This document shows, in pieces, positions 1 through 11,443 of a stretch of 64,000 bases of DNA. This DNA is from Nepenthes gracilis (Eukaryota > Streptophyta > Magnoliopsida > Caryophyllales > Nepenthaceae): assembly GCA_033239525.1 (NCBI GenBank), contig BSYO01000024.1, positions 7,587,991-7,651,990 on the forward strand, written 5' to 3'. Made by a program: the position numbers and the translations under genes. The notes under the pieces are model-generated. The model did not search any database. It saw only the letters and a program-made list of their open reading frames with translations, and had not been told where the DNA came from. Position 1 is the first letter of the stretch. Each line of letters starts with the position of its first letter.

Positions 1-7
1 TGACCAC

Positions 8-1165
8 ATGCGTGACCTAGATGAAACCTTCGAAGTCCTTCAAGCTCACAGGATGAAGCTCAACCTAGCCAAGTGTGTATTCGAGGTGACGTCTGAAAAA
101 TTATTGGGTTTCATAGTGTCCCAGCGTGGCATCAAAGCGAATCCAGAGAAGATAAGAGCCATCCTAGACATGAGCCCACTGCAGACTGTGAAAGAAGTCC
201 AAAAGCTCCAAAGAAGGATCACCGCCCTCACATGGTTCTTAGCGAAATCGGTAGAGAAGTACCTATCGTTCTTCAAAGCCCTAAAGGGAACGAAAGTGAA
301 GGGCTTCCAGTGGACCGCCGAGTGCAAGTCGGCATTCCACAAGCTCAAAGAATACCTCTCCAACGCTCCTCTCCTGACATCCCCTTCAAAGGGCAAAAAC
401 CTGCACCTCTACCCGACGATGTCCGTTAAGGCCCTAAGCTCGGCCCTCATTCGTCAACAGGGAGACGTGCAGCGACCCGTGTACTATGTAAGTAAAGTGC
501 TAACGGACATGGAGTCCCGCTACCCTAACACCAAAAGGATAGCTTTGGCCATCATCTACTCCGCCCGAAAGCTGCAGCCTTCCAGTCCCATCGCATTGTC
601 GTACTGACTGACCAGTTGCTCAAAAGAATCCTACAGAGGCCAAAGACATCCGAGTGCCTAGTCAGGTGGGCCATAGAGCTGGGCAACTTCAACGTAGAGT
701 TTTGTCCCTGGCCAACCCTGAAGGGTCAAGCCCTCACAAACTTCGTAGTTAAAATGACGACCCCTGCGCTCGACGCCCCCAATCAAGATGGTGACACAAC
801 CATGGGGAGTGCACTGATATGGACCCTGCACATTGACAATTCATCCACATAGGAAGGCAGCGGGGCCGACATTGTTCTCGAGACTCCCGATGGCTAGGAA
901 ATAAAGTACTCACTAGCACTCATATTTTCGACGACCAACAACGTTGTGGAATACAAAATCCTCTTTCCAGGACTCAGGTTAGCCAGGGAGTGTTCAACAA
1001 AGGCATTAGTCATCTACAGTGACTCAGAGCTAGTGGTCAACCAATTCCAATGAACTTTTGAGGCGTCAAACCCATAGCTAGCCAAGTACCTGGCCAGGGC
1101 ATGGGTTCAAGCCCAAGCATTCGATAAAATCGAGATCATAGACATCCCAGGGGCAGAGACTTGAA
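8..1165 (+). pseudogene. Tat-1 reverse transcriptase end, RNase H and second RNase H
   Basis: The first 607 bases encode the reverse transcriptase thumb and the start of RNase H. Seen are KCVFEVTSEKLLGFIVSQRG and FQWTAECKSAFHKLKEYL, typical of Ty3/gypsy pol. After a stop at 605 the frame resumes at 616 with the end of this RNase H. From about 815 a second RNase H begins with WTLHIDNSST and continues through frame breaks to a segment reading VIYSDSELVVNQ near 1015. The second domain is the archaeal-like RNase H gained by the Tat lineage. Stops at about 850, 895, 1050 and 1075 make it a pseudogene. The catalytic YxDD motif of the polymerase lies left of the window. Confidence 0.85.
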
Positions 1166-1295
1166 AAGCCAACTAGCTAACAGCAGCAACAGGTTCTTGG
1201 GAGAAGTACGCCAGAAGCATGGGGGAACTCCTAGCCACACACAGCAATGATGACCTCGAGCACGAAATACTGTAGGTGACCAAATGTGACAATTG

Positions 1296-2395
1296 GATGA
1301 TCCCATACCGAAAGTACCGACCAGACGGAACATTGCCAAGAAACCCGAAGGATATCAAGTGTATAAGAAGACTGCCAGTTGGTATGCAATCATCAATGGG
1401 AGATCGTATCGGCGAAGATACTCAACCCTTTACCTAAAGTGTCTCTCACCCGAATAAGCCAAATACGCGTTGGGTGAGGTGCATCTTGGCATATGCGGCT
1501 CGCACATTGGAGGGAAGAACCTCATGTTCAAGATCATACGACAGGGTCTGTACTGGCCCACGATGAAGCGAGACACCATAGATTTTGACAAAAGGTGAGA
1601 GAGCTACCACGTCCATGGATCCATGAGCCACCAGACGCACACGAAGCTGCAAAGCCTACAGGCACCATGGTCATTTGCACAACGGGCACTCGATATCCTT
1701 GGGCCCATGCCCTTAGCATTTGGACAGAGAAAATTTCTCATTGTTGGTATCGACTACTTCACCAAGTGGGTCGAAGCCACTCCCCTGGCACACATAATAG
1801 AGCAAAATGCGACCGATTTCATCTACCAAGGCATTGTCTACTGATTTAGGATTCCTGAGGTTATAGTAACCAACAACGAAATCCAATTCACGGGCAAACG
1901 ATTCTCCAAGTATTATGCAAGCTTGTGCACCAGGTTGGTCCACACGTTCGTGGCATACCCAGGAGCGAATGGCAAAGTCGAAGTGATCAACCGGACACTA
2001 TTGCACAGGTTGAAGACTAAGCTTGAAGACACAGGGAATTTTGGGTAGATGAGTTACCGTCCATGCTATGGCCATGCCGGACGACACCGCGGGAACCGAC
2101 AAGGGAGACACCCTTTAGTGTATGCTATAGGGCTGAAGTGGTCGTCCCCGTCAAGGTCGGGCTACCCAATTTGCGGATCGAGTGCTTCGACCATGCTAGC
2201 AACTCACAGCGACTTAGAGAGCACCTAGACTTGCTCTCGGAGACCCGTGGTGTAGCACGCCTGAGGACAGCAGCGAACCAACAGCGATATGCGGTGATAT
2301 CCTCTACCGAGGATGAACACAATGCGAACATCTCACAAAGGAAGCCACGACAAACAAAAGCAAAACAGCTTAGTGAACACAGACGGAAAGAAAAG
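1296..2395 (+). pseudogene. Tat-1 integrase, degenerate
   Basis: From about 1300 the plus strand reads as an integrase zinc-finger region (YALGEVHLGICGSHIGG and QGLYWPTM near 1470-1565). The catalytic core follows, with ALDILGP and VGIDYFTKWVEATPL near 1690-1780. The second catalytic position is changed: VTNNEIQF near 1868-1890 stands where the family has a TDNG-type motif, so aspartate is replaced by asparagine. The glutamate region survives as GKVEVINRTLL near 1975. Several in-frame stops and shifts occur, for example near 1842 and 2046. The C-terminal part seen in Tat-3 is cut short near 2390, where the antisense gene region begins. Confidence 0.85.
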
Positions 2396-2399
2396 ATGT

Positions 2400-4375
2400 A
2401 TTTCATTGATTGTATAAAATGAGAATTACAAGGCTGCTCGAGAAGCGACAAAAGGAAAAATGTAGAAAGGTTGTGCATTTTTCCATGAAGTCAACCAGCA
2501 GAAAGCTTTCTTGGACTCTGCTGTTCCTCGGATCAAAAATCCCTAGGGAGACACTCAGTGTTGCCACGAACGCAATTCGATGGCACAGACGTACTCCATC
2601 CCAAAACCTCACAACCAGCACTCGTACCATGCACGGCACGAGCACTTTGTGTTCCGAACTTAGAAATATGGTCACGAGCTACCTGTAGCTCTCTCTTCAG
2701 CCGCTCGATCTCCTGTCTCAGGGCAGCTACGTGCCTGATGAATAAGCTCGTCCCATTGAGAGAGAGCCATCTAAATGATGCTACCGCGGTCGCACTCTAC
2801 AATAAAAAAAAGAGGGAAAAATAGAGAGCTCGTGAGTCCAAGCAATTTGGGGACGTGTTGAACAAAGAAATCGTCGAACACATCCCCCACTCAGCGGATG
2901 AATAAGACTAACCTCGATGAAGGGCTCTTCCATAGCGATGGGGGAATCTTGAACAATCAAGGGCGCGAGCACGCTTGGGGGCTTCGGATGTGCGACGACC
3001 TCCTCCCTTTCACCCTCTAGGGTCTCACCAGCTGGAGGTCCTGTAGTAGCCTTCTTAGATGCACCTACCTCTGAGCGGGCTCAGGTTCCACAACTAGCAA
3101 TGCCGGCAACCCCATAGCTGGAATAACGCCGGTCTCCGAAGCATCCAATGGCTTAGCATTGGGCTCAAGATCCACAATCTCAACAATAGCCACCCGTGCT
3201 GACTCAATAGGCTCGATAGCGCCATCTACCACTTCCTCAATGCCCGTAGCAATTCCCCCCACGGTTGGTTCGGCCAGCGGATCACCATGGGAGGGCCAGA
3301 CATTGATATTGACAGTAGAAACTGGCATAGGCTCCTCAACCAATGGACACTCAACGAGGGGAACATTGTCTTGCACCAGGGCAACAGCAAGAATCGGTGA
3401 GGGAACAGCATCACCCTCCGATGGCTGGAATCCTAATTCCGGTGGTGCTGAGATGACTCCAACTGGCGATGGCAGAACTGACTTGGAAGACTGGCCCGAA
3501 GCGGCCGGCAAAGTCAAGCCCCTTCTGCACGAAGTGCCTCCAACCCATCTCATCCTATTCAGGGCTACCAAATCATCATCCAAGGAGGATTCCAAGGAAG
3601 AAGGGGACTCACGCCGTTCGGGCAACTCATGGGAAGACTCTCAGATGACCAGGGCCCTGGCCTTCATCTTCTAGGCGGCGGCCTCCGCCGAACCACCCAC
3701 TGGTTCCCACCTAATGGTCGCGAAGACCTCAGAAGTCAGATAATACCCCTTGATGTGAAACGTATCTATTGCCTCCAAGATGAGGCCAGTCAATGCCTTT
3801 TTCTTTCCCTTCTCCTGCTGGCTTAACTTCCCAGTGAAGTAATTGGTCACGAAGCCCCAATTGTTGGGAATATCCCACTCAATGGGAGTCGTTAATAAAA
3901 AGAAGCAATCCTTCCAATTCTTCGTGGAATCAAGATTCATCCCATGGAAATGGAAGCCAGGGCAAGGTTACATTGAAATCCAGTCATCCGATTGGTTGAA
4001 GTAGAAAATCACCTTTACTGATTAGGGACCAAATGCACAACCGTGAAGGCGAATGAAGACGCACATGGACACTAGGTAGTGCATAGTATTGAGATGAAGC
4101 CATGCCACAGGGATACCAAGCACTAACAGGATCCCATACAAGTCCAGTGCCAACGGAAAACAGAGCCCTCCCTTTAAGTGGGACTCGTAGACAGTGATAA
4201 AGCCCTCAGGAGACACGCAAGCCCTACCACCCTCACCGAGAAGGAGATGGATCATATCGCTCAGGATGCGATACATGGCCGGCAAGGGCGCGACGGTGCT
4301 CGCAGTAAGGATTGATTTGATCTCACCAACTCTCTAGCGAATCGCAAGGGGCGCAGTGTTTTTCTTCTTTGCCAT
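2400..4375 (-). pseudogene. Tat-1 antisense gene, Transposase_28-like (first copy)
   Basis: Reading leftward, a start at 4375 gives MAKKKNTAPLAIR and then a stop. The N-terminal domain continues at about 4285-4022 with ESHLKGGLCFPLALDLYGIL. This matches the layout of the plant 'putative gypsy type transposon' domain (Pfam Transposase_28, named from memory). A second block (3940-3671) contains NLDSTKNWKDCFFLL. Next comes a 186-residue acidic, Pro/Ala/Val-rich linker (3625-3065). Near 2760-2670 a coiled coil reads VAALRQEIERLKRELQVA. A TATA-like box lies 51 bp upstream of the start. Stops and shifts separate the blocks, so it is broken here. Its role is unknown; Tat elements are known to carry extra antisense frames between pol and the LTR. 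Confidence 0.7.
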
Positions 4376-4425
4376 CGATGTGTGAAGTAAGAGAGTTCAA
4401 AGTGTACGTGACGGGAAAACGAATG

Positions 4426-4435
4426 GTTTAAATAG
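4426..4435 (-). promoter_or_regulatory. TATA-like box of Tat-1 antisense gene
   Basis: On the minus strand this reads CTATTTAAAC, followed 51 bp later by the ATG at 4375. The same core is found in front of two other antisense units, at 5632-5641 and 19655-19664. Promoter function is inferred from position and recurrence, not demonstrated. Confidence 0.5.
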
Positions 4436-4839
4436 GCAGATGCAAAAGGCCTCAAACAACATCACGCGGGAAAACTCAAAGATTGTCCTCAATGATGGCC
4501 ATGACACATGTCCCTTTTGCAGGGCACAGCGCGTCCATCCAAATCAGCCCATCATGGCGCCTAACACACAGCCTCGCCACTCGCATCGCAGCCTTCCACC
4601 AAATCCTAACAGTCACAACAAGTAATTAATGCAACGACGCAGGTCATCAGGAACTGCGACAGCAACGGCTCTTCCAACTTCTAGGATGGAAGCATCATGC
4701 TCGGCGTCCAAAGGCAGCATGCCACAACAAACAAATCATTCTATCAAAATGATATTTTTTAATTAAAATTTCTTTATAGCTAAGGTCACCCAGTGGCCTC
4801 AAAGTACAACATATGCTATCTACCCCTGTCAGGCTCATT

Positions 4840-5632
4840 AGGATCCAAATTTGGGACGTCAGTCAGCTTTGAGCGCGTGCGGGCTCTCGCATTCTAAGAA
4901 TCCAGAAAGCCCGAAGGGAAGCCAGGCACCACCAGGGAAGCTATCCTCCGGCTTAGATAAATCCCATCCTGGATTCACCCCTCTAGCATAGGGGCCAATT
5001 CTTCCAGGTGGATCCTTGACCTCAACTCGACCTCTAGACATGTCTGCGCACTGAAATTGTCCCAAAGTCATTCTCGGCACCGCTAAAGGTCCCCCTGAAG
5101 AGTTCCAATCCGATTCTGAGCTTGTGCATTGATGTCGACCAACTGCGACAACCTCGCCTATGACTCTAACAAGGCTTGTTTGAAATAAGCCGCCCATGCC
5201 CAACTCTATTCAATGTCGGCGATGGCGGCCTGTATCCGATGCTCATCCTCCTCATTTGCTCGCTGGGCATGGTGGATCAATTAACTGACCCCCTTAGGCC
5301 CAGATGCCGAGAGGAATTGGAAACCCCTTTGGATTCAAAGCCTAATGATGCCCTTAAGAACCTCACTGGTCCAAAGACTGATGGCTCTGAGTGGCAACCT
5401 TCCACCGTCGTTGCTGTGAAATTCACCTCGTCATGCCCTCTTGGCTCTTATTCCTCCCATCTCAGAAGAAGAAGATGATCCCACTGGCCAGACTGGTAGT
5501 CCTAGGGCATAATTGTGCCACTCATCAACCATTATGAAGATCAAAGCGTAACAAGGGAAAGAGCAACTGCACACTCAAGGCCAATGCCTTAGAACGATGA
5601 TTGAGTGCCAAAATGAGGAGAGATCCTTGGCA
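4840..5632 (-). pseudogene. Tat-1 second antisense unit with C-terminal SRRIA module
   Basis: Downstream (leftward) of a second TATA-like box, a minus-strand frame reads MVDEWHNYALGLP near 5535 and includes a run of serines. After frame breaks it ends in a module near 4960-4840 reading GIYLSRRIASLVVPGF. The same module occurs in Tat-2 (GVHFSRRIASLVALGF near 15200-15160) and Tat-3 (GININRRVARLIDPGF near 62960-62910). This is therefore the C-terminal end of the same antisense gene family. In Tat-1 it sits upstream of a second N-terminal domain, so two antisense units lie in tandem. The N-terminal Transposase_28-like domain is missing from this unit. Confidence 0.6.
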
Positions 5633-5641
5633 TTTAAATAG
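5632..5641 (-). promoter_or_regulatory. TATA-like box of second antisense unit in Tat-1
   Basis: The minus strand reads CTATTTAAAT here, preceded by GC as at 4426-4435. It lies about 100 bp before the first plausible ATG of the second antisense unit. Function is inferred only. Confidence 0.4.
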
Positions 5642-6100
5642 GCAAGGCTCCCCAAAGGAAACAACATCAATTGACAAAGACTAAGCACCTCGCTACCCAA
5701 CGAGACTCTTCCATGTGGCAACACCCTAAAGCCTCCCGCCTATTCGAAGAAGAATAATTGCGTCACGATGGCTCTGTAGCTCCCATCACAACAAATGCGC
5801 AGAGATTACTTAACAGACACGACCCCACTCAACGGCGTTCCATTACATGATAAAATAATGTGAGCGGTGCAAGCCCCCTAATGACTCCCAATCGGTCTTC
5901 CCATTGACGATTTGAGCATGGACTCAAAGGATGGCCATCGGAAAATCCAATCACAAGCCGCTCAGCCCGTAAAACAGACGAACACACATGGCAGCAGGAG
6001 GGCCCTTTGGCCCTTGAGTCATTCCAAGCAGAAGTAAAGAAACAAATTTCAGTGACACCAATAATAAAGGCAAATATAAACGCTCTTATTCATTAAAGTC

Positions 6101-6433
6101 TTATTTAGAAAGTACAAGGCAAGCACCAATGCGAATGTAAAGAAAATATAAATAAAAATGAAGCAAAATATAGGAAACAGGAAAAGAAGCGACAGGTGCC
6201 GAGAGAGCTCGATATGGAGCAGAAACACAACTGGGGAAAAAGCTCACCTCCGGTAGCATCACGCCAACACTGATTCCCCGTGGCAAATGAATGAAATTCC
6301 ATTCCCTTGCTAAAGGTGGGGCCAACATGGCCACAGCAAGGGAAGGGCCTCCACTCGAAATCGACCACCGAAGCCGTGACACCAAAAAATACATTGAATA
6401 CCCGACCCAGTAGGACCCCAGAATACTGCTCAT
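6101..6433 (-). CDS. Short antisense frame in Tat-1, function unknown
   Basis: A 110-residue minus-strand frame is open here, and parts of it have a counterpart in Tat-2 near 28910-28560. Both show the plus-strand string AGCTCACCT (6241 in Tat-1, about 28759 in Tat-2). On the minus strand that is AGGTGAGCT, a good splice-donor sequence. The frame may be an exon of an antisense transcript rather than a free-standing gene. No domain is recognised, and it could also be a chance frame. Confidence 0.25.
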   Translation of the reverse strand: MSSILGSYWVGYSMYFLVSRLRWSISSGGPSLAVAMLAPPLAREWNFIHLPRGISVGVMLPEVSFFPSCVSAPYRALSAPVASFPVSYILLHFYLYFLYIRIGACLVLSK

Positions 6434-7089
6434 CCAGCTAGGCCCTAGAGATGACCAACAACAGAAGGAGCGAGAGGTAAGACATTTCCCAAGGTCAGAG
6501 ACCTCGAGTCAGAGTTCAGACCCCCTAACGCTCCTCCAGAGGCTACACATCCTGGCCAAACAAAAAAAAGGCACATGACGATCACAAAATGGCTGAGCCA
6601 CTCCTATTACAATGAGGAAGTGTCCACAGAAAGGGCATAACGATAGACTTCAAGAGCAGCTACGGGCCTTTTGCAAAACCATCAAATTCCCATGCGGAAC
6701 TCTACGGAGCATAAGACAAGCTAAGGTCCCCGCATTGCTTCACCGATGACGGAATGAGCTTGGGTCCTCAAAGCAAGGGGACCCTGATTTATAGTCACGC
6801 AGATTGCCAAGCAAGCTCCCAAAGGGGTGCTCCACCCAACGACCATTAATCGGAAAACAGGAAAGGTTTCAATGTGGTGTCAAGTCTCAAGCCAAGAATC
6901 TTACCTGGTAGAGCATCGAATCTCTACGACATATCTGAAAAGTTGCATATTCACATGGGGAAGGAGCAACGCCCTCGGGAGCTGAAGATTGATGCACCTT
7001 GAAAAGGAACGTATGAGTTGGCAACCTAAGGCCCATCATTCAACATGCCAAAGCTCAGCAGTGGGCTAAACCCTGATATGGGGAGCTAG

Positions 7090-8025
7090 TGATGGGTCCA
7101 TTTGGGAAATGGGCTAATATCCACGAGGCCCAACCGATAGGCAGGCTCAACCAGGTGACGGGGCCCAAGAGACTTGGAGCAAAGCCCACCACGCACTCTC
7201 GACACATGCCCAGTAGCCATCCACCCGCACCTCTCCTGAAACGATTGTAGGTGGGTAGCTCAGGAGGCGCCGGCTCAAAATATGACAGCTAGTAAGGGAT
7301 GTGGTCAACTCTGGTGAGCCGCAGCGCCCGTCGTCCCCCAGCAGTTCAACCAATCCCAACAAAGGTCAACCAGGCCCATGCTGGCCATGCCCAGTAATGG
7401 TCTCTGCGCCACCACAAGGCGACAATTGATACCGTTAGCCACTGCCAACTCTCAGCAGATGGCGAACACAAGCAGGACACCTGTCACAGGTTTTTGTGCC
7501 CAAAAGCCTCCCCTAGGAAGTCTATATATACCTCCTCCTACAAGGGAGAAGGGGAGAGAGAACGATGATAAAAAACCTAGCATCCTAAAGTTCTCGCAAC
7601 ATTCCAGTGCCATCTCATGCTAAGTTTTGAACTCAAGTATGAGGAGAAGGAACAAGCTCTCTTCCCTCCGTAATCGCCATTTCAGTCCGACAATACTAGT
7701 AAGCCACTCATCGCAATACACGAGAGAAGTCAGAGCTTCCTCCCACAATCATTCGCACTCTTTGCAAATCAACACCCATAAAATTCCCATCATGTTTACT
7801 TTCTCATTTGCATCTTTCTATCCCCGAGTAAAGATTTTTGACTTGAGTATCAGAGTGTTTACGGTGGGAGAACCTCTTACCATTCTCTGACCTCTCATTT
7901 GTAGTTTGTGGTGCGCGGGGCTCAGGTTGAAAGATACGGAGACAGGACTCGTTCGAGATCGATCTGACATTGGGAATCCTAAGGCTTCCTAATCTATGCG
8001 AGAACTCGGACCCAGGGATGCATCA
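7090..8025 (+). repeat. 3' LTR of Tat-1
   Basis: The 936-bp segment begins TGATGGGTCC and ends GATGCATCA, the same termini as the LTR pair of Tat-2. A purine-rich stretch (GGGGAG) sits just before it, in the place of the polypurine tract. A TATA box (TATATATA, 7523-7530) lies inside. It follows the antisense region of Tat-1, so it is the 3' LTR. The internal sequence is shorter than in Tat-2 and lacks the 85-bp array. Confidence 0.8.
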
Positions 8026-8683
8026 CTATTCATCTTGTTGAAGCTATATGATGATGTTCTCAACGGCTTATGCATCCTCTCCTATTGGACAATCTTTGAC
8101 ATAAATAATCAACAAATTTTCAAAATATAGAAATGCTTTCTTTCACTAAATAGTAGCTCTCTTATGGCTCTATAATAATAAAAAAAAAATAGGTATTAGT
8201 ATGTGTTATAGATAAAGTATAAATAATAAGAATAGCACAAACACAATCACTATGTAGACATTTCATACGTATTGTTCTACAGTAACCATCTTTCATGCAT
8301 TATTTGACCCATATCGAGAAATGTTGGCACCTCTTATCATAAATTCCTCATTAATTTATGTAAATAATAAGATTTAAATATATTATCAATATTGTGTGTG
8401 CCAATATTATACAACTCAGTCATGCTAGCAATCAGATTATCATTTTCATGAAACTGCTATTTTCTTCTGGTGTTATTATCAACATGTATTATATTTGTTT
8501 CCATTATATGATACAAGTAGATAACTATTTGTCAAAATATTCCATTAAATATTGATTTATAATAAGTAAGTTGTATGTTAATCAAAATTGAATCTAACTA
8601 CATAATTAAATGTCTGTTTCTTTAGTACAATGAAAATGTAAATAATCAAAATTGCAATCAAAATAATTCACTAAAAATGTATT
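8026..8683. other. AT-rich spacer between Tat-1 and Tat-2
   Basis: This stretch is AT-rich and has no frame or repeat that I recognise. Its last five bases (8679-8683, GTATT) are the left target duplication of Tat-2; the right copy is 31312-31316. Confidence 0.7.
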
Positions 8684-10217
8684 TGATGGGTCCGAAAACT
8701 CATGGGCCGACCCATCAAATAGCTTGCGAAAGAAAGAGCCCCGAAAGTAGCAACCTAGTAGAACTCCATGAAGCTCAGAGCCCAGAGTCCGCCTCAACAA
8801 GCCCAAGTCAAACAATCCAAGACAGTCTAGCAGTATACGAGCTACTAAAGAGCTGCTAAAGACAAATGTAGGGTAGGCCCATAGATGCAGTACAGTGAGC
8901 TCTAGCTCAGCCGACAAATCTTAATGACCACTGCCACCAAGAGATCCCTCCCACACTTGTAGAAGCATGATTGACAGGCAGTAGCGGCCAACCTATCCTT
9001 ACAAGAATCTCAATGGTTCAGAGTACCGATGGTAGGCACACAATGTCGGCCACTCATGATTGCAGAGCCATGGAGTCTAAGGCCGGCCAAACCACACTCT
9101 TATTCTATATATGCATCCATTTCTCCACAGGAGAGGGGGCCGGACATTTTCTTTCGGATTCTCCCTAGAGTCCATTCTTCGGATTCTAATGGTGATCATC
9201 CTTCGAAGCCCAAAATTCTCAGGATTCGATTGATCAATGGATCAAGATCCCTCTTTTGGATCCTGCTTGGAACATCTGTGATTTGATCTCCGATCAAACT
9301 TCCGACCCCAATTATAGAGGATCAAATGTCTTAATAGCTACCATCCGGAGTGTTATCATCCCTCTTTAAGTCACTCCCCATCAAGCACACTACAGTCCCA
9401 TAGCTGTCCCTCAGCTAGGCGTATCTTCATCTCTCAAAGCCGCTAACCTACTGAGCACACTATCAGAGCACAGCCCGCCATCTCTGAAAGCTACTCCCCA
9501 GTCAAGCACACTTCAATCTCAAAGCCACTCACCTTCTAAGTATACCACCAGAACACAGTCCTCCATCTCTCAAAGCCACACCCCAATCAAACGCACTTCA
9601 CTTTGAAAGCCGCTAACATGTAAAACGCATTACCTAAGCATAACCCGCTATCTCTCAAAGCCACCCCTCAACTGGGCGCATCTTCACACCCAAAGTAGCT
9701 CCTTAGATGAGCACACCTCCCTCTCTAAGCCGCTCCCTGTTGAACGTACCATAGTCTCAAAGCTGCCCCTCAGTTGGGTGCATCCTCACTTTCCAAGCCA
9801 CTCCTCAATTGAGAGTATTACTCTCCTAAGCTACCCCTCAATCTGGTGCACCTTATTCTCTAAGTCGCTCCCTAACTAAGTACATTTCTCTAAATCGTTC
9901 CCCGTTGAGTGCATCTCTCTCTCTCAACCGCTAACTCATTGAGTGCACCATCAGAGTTTAATCCTCCACAATACATTCAATCCCCTCAGACATGCATCTA
10001 CGCATCATTCTCACATCCTCCTATTGTTCTATTCATCTAAGAAAGAATTTTAACATATGTATCAGAGGATATACTAGAGAGTGAGTCTCGCCATCCTCTA
10101 ACCTTTCGTTTATTAGTTGTGGTATATGGGATCCTCAAACCCGCTTTAATTCAACCTACCAAGTGAGATCAAGTGATTCCCTAATTCATACAATAATCTA
10201 GATCGACGAATGCATCA
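8684..10217 (+). repeat. 5' LTR of Tat-2
   Basis: This 1,534-bp LTR starts TGATGGGTCC and ends GAATGCATCA. A TATA box (TATATAT, 9106-9112) lies within. A tandem array with exact 85-bp spacing begins at about 9459, 9544 and 9629, followed by looser related repeats to about 9960. By eye the first 100 bases are roughly 80 percent identical to the 3' LTR, which suggests an old insertion. Confidence 0.88.
9459..9713 (+). repeat. 85-bp tandem array in Tat-2 5' LTR, about three units
   Basis: Units begin with an ACYAYCAGARCACAG-type string and contain two half-units around CTCTCAAAGCC and CCACTCACC. Start points 9459, 9544 and 9629 are spaced exactly 85 bp apart. The 3' LTR has five units with the same spacing. 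Confidence 0.8.
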
Positions 10218-10218
10218 T

Positions 10219-10234
10219 TGGCATCGTTTATAGA
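10219..10234 (+). other. Primer-binding site of Tat-2 (degenerate)
   Basis: Directly after the 5' LTR the sequence reads TGGCATCGTTTATAG. It resembles the TGGCGCCGT-type primer-binding site common in plant Tat elements, with transition changes. Its position right after the LTR end supports the call. Confidence 0.6.
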
Positions 10235-11065
10235 AAATGACTAAAAAATCCAACCACAATGTCCACAAAAGCAAACATGGATGATACTTGAGATCAAGCC
10301 AGCACACCGGCCAGAGACATTGTCTCCTATGGCAACGACCCCACCTCACGGGTAGTCATGGGAAACAGACAATCAGTCCCTGAAATGCCGACGCTCCCTT
10401 CTTGGATGGACACCATGTCCAAATTGCTCCCAATTATTTGCACCTATCTGGACATTAAATTGCTTGAGGCTCCTTCCTCCCACTCCTAGACTTCGAAGTC
10501 CAAGAGAAGCTGCCGAAGGAAATGATAGCTCATCGAGAAAATCTAGTGACTTAACGACCTCAAGACCCGAGCGGCCACAAGTGATAGGGCCCAAACGTGG
10601 CTAGGGGATCAGGTAAGTCTCAGAGCGTGAGACAGAAGCCTAGAGCAGAGGAATTCGCATTGCTTCCAATATGACAGGAGGCCTTCATCCCAAGAAGAAA
10701 CTTCTTGTAACACGCTATTGAGGAGGGCCCATGGCCACCCAGTCAAGCATAACTTTTCGAACCATTTGGAGTTGAGGACCTTTCTCAATATTAAGAGGAT
10801 TGCATTCTACTGTCAGAAGGAGGAGAAGACGAAGAAGATTGAGCAATGGGTGTTCAGGGGAAGCCTCAATAGACACTCCGCTGGCCTAAGGAAGTCACCA
10901 TTCTTGAGAGAGATCCGAACGCAATCCCTCCCTCACAAGTTTGAGATGTCGAACCTGGAGTCCTATGACAAAAGTTCTGACCTAATGGACCATCTGGATC
11001 ACTTTCACACTTTATTAGACTTCCAGGGCCTTGACGATGACAATTGCATAAAAACAGTAGGCTAG
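10230..11065 (+). pseudogene. Tat-2 gag
   Basis: The frame is open from 10718 to 11065 and contains SPFLREIRTQSLPHKFEMSN, followed by LESYDKSSDLMDHLDHF. This is the conserved central gag motif of plant Ty3/gypsy elements, in which a Leu-Pro-x-x-Phe segment precedes a Tyr-Asp-Gly-type and a Pro-x-x-His-Leu-type segment. The upstream part (10230-10717) is broken by stops. The zinc knuckle, protease and reverse transcriptase are absent: the sequence passes straight into integrase within a few bases of 11065, which indicates an internal deletion. Confidence 0.75.
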
Positions 11066-11068
11066 CAC

Positions 11069-11215
11069 ACCATCATGGACAATAAATCATACCGACAAGG
11101 ATACCCAATCCCATACATGAGGTGTCCCAAGCCAAAAGAGGCTGGCTATACGCCAAGCAGGGTAGTATGTCCCAAGCCAAAAGAGGGTGGCTATACACCA
11201 AGTGGGGTACACCTC
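11069..11215 (+). pseudogene. Tat-2 integrase, N-terminal piece with 45-bp duplication
   Basis: The frame reads MDNKSYRQGYPIPYMRC and then two near-identical 15-residue units (CPKPKEAGYTPSRV and CPKPKEGGYTPSGV). It resembles the segment just before the HHCC zinc finger of Tat integrases. The next codons of the zinc finger lie at 13639, beyond the inserted solo LTR. The 45-bp duplication spans about 11123-11212 and keeps the frame. Confidence 0.7.
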
Positions 11216-11412
11216 TGTAATATCTCAGATGCTTATTTGAATTTTTTAATATTAATTATGATTTTAAAGAATTTATGCATCGTAAAAATTAACTAAATAT
11301 TATAAAATTTTAAAAAATATTTAGATTAATGAGGCTAACGCACGTACTATTGCTCGAAAATTGATTTGGATTATAAAATAAAATAAAAAGAAAAAAGAAA
11401 ATGTATAATAAC

Positions 11413-11443
<31 letters not shown>

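Larger units (their letters stand above)
1..8025 (+). mobile_element. Tat-1: Ty3/gypsy Tat-type retrotransposon, 3' half
   Basis: The element enters from the left window edge. In order it shows the end of reverse transcriptase, RNase H, a second plant-type RNase H, integrase, a long region whose open frames lie on the minus strand, and an LTR at 7090-8025. Two RNase H domains and antisense genes between integrase and the 3' LTR are hallmarks of the plant Tat lineage (Retand, Ogre and Grande relatives). All plus-strand frames contain stops, so it is not autonomous. The 5' LTR, gag and protease lie outside the window, so no target duplication can be tested. Confidence 0.85.

Noticed and set aside
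3159..3674. 171-residue plus-strand frame
   Set aside because: It is the opposite-strand shadow of the antisense-gene linker at 3625-3065, whose domain order is supported by the other Tat elements.
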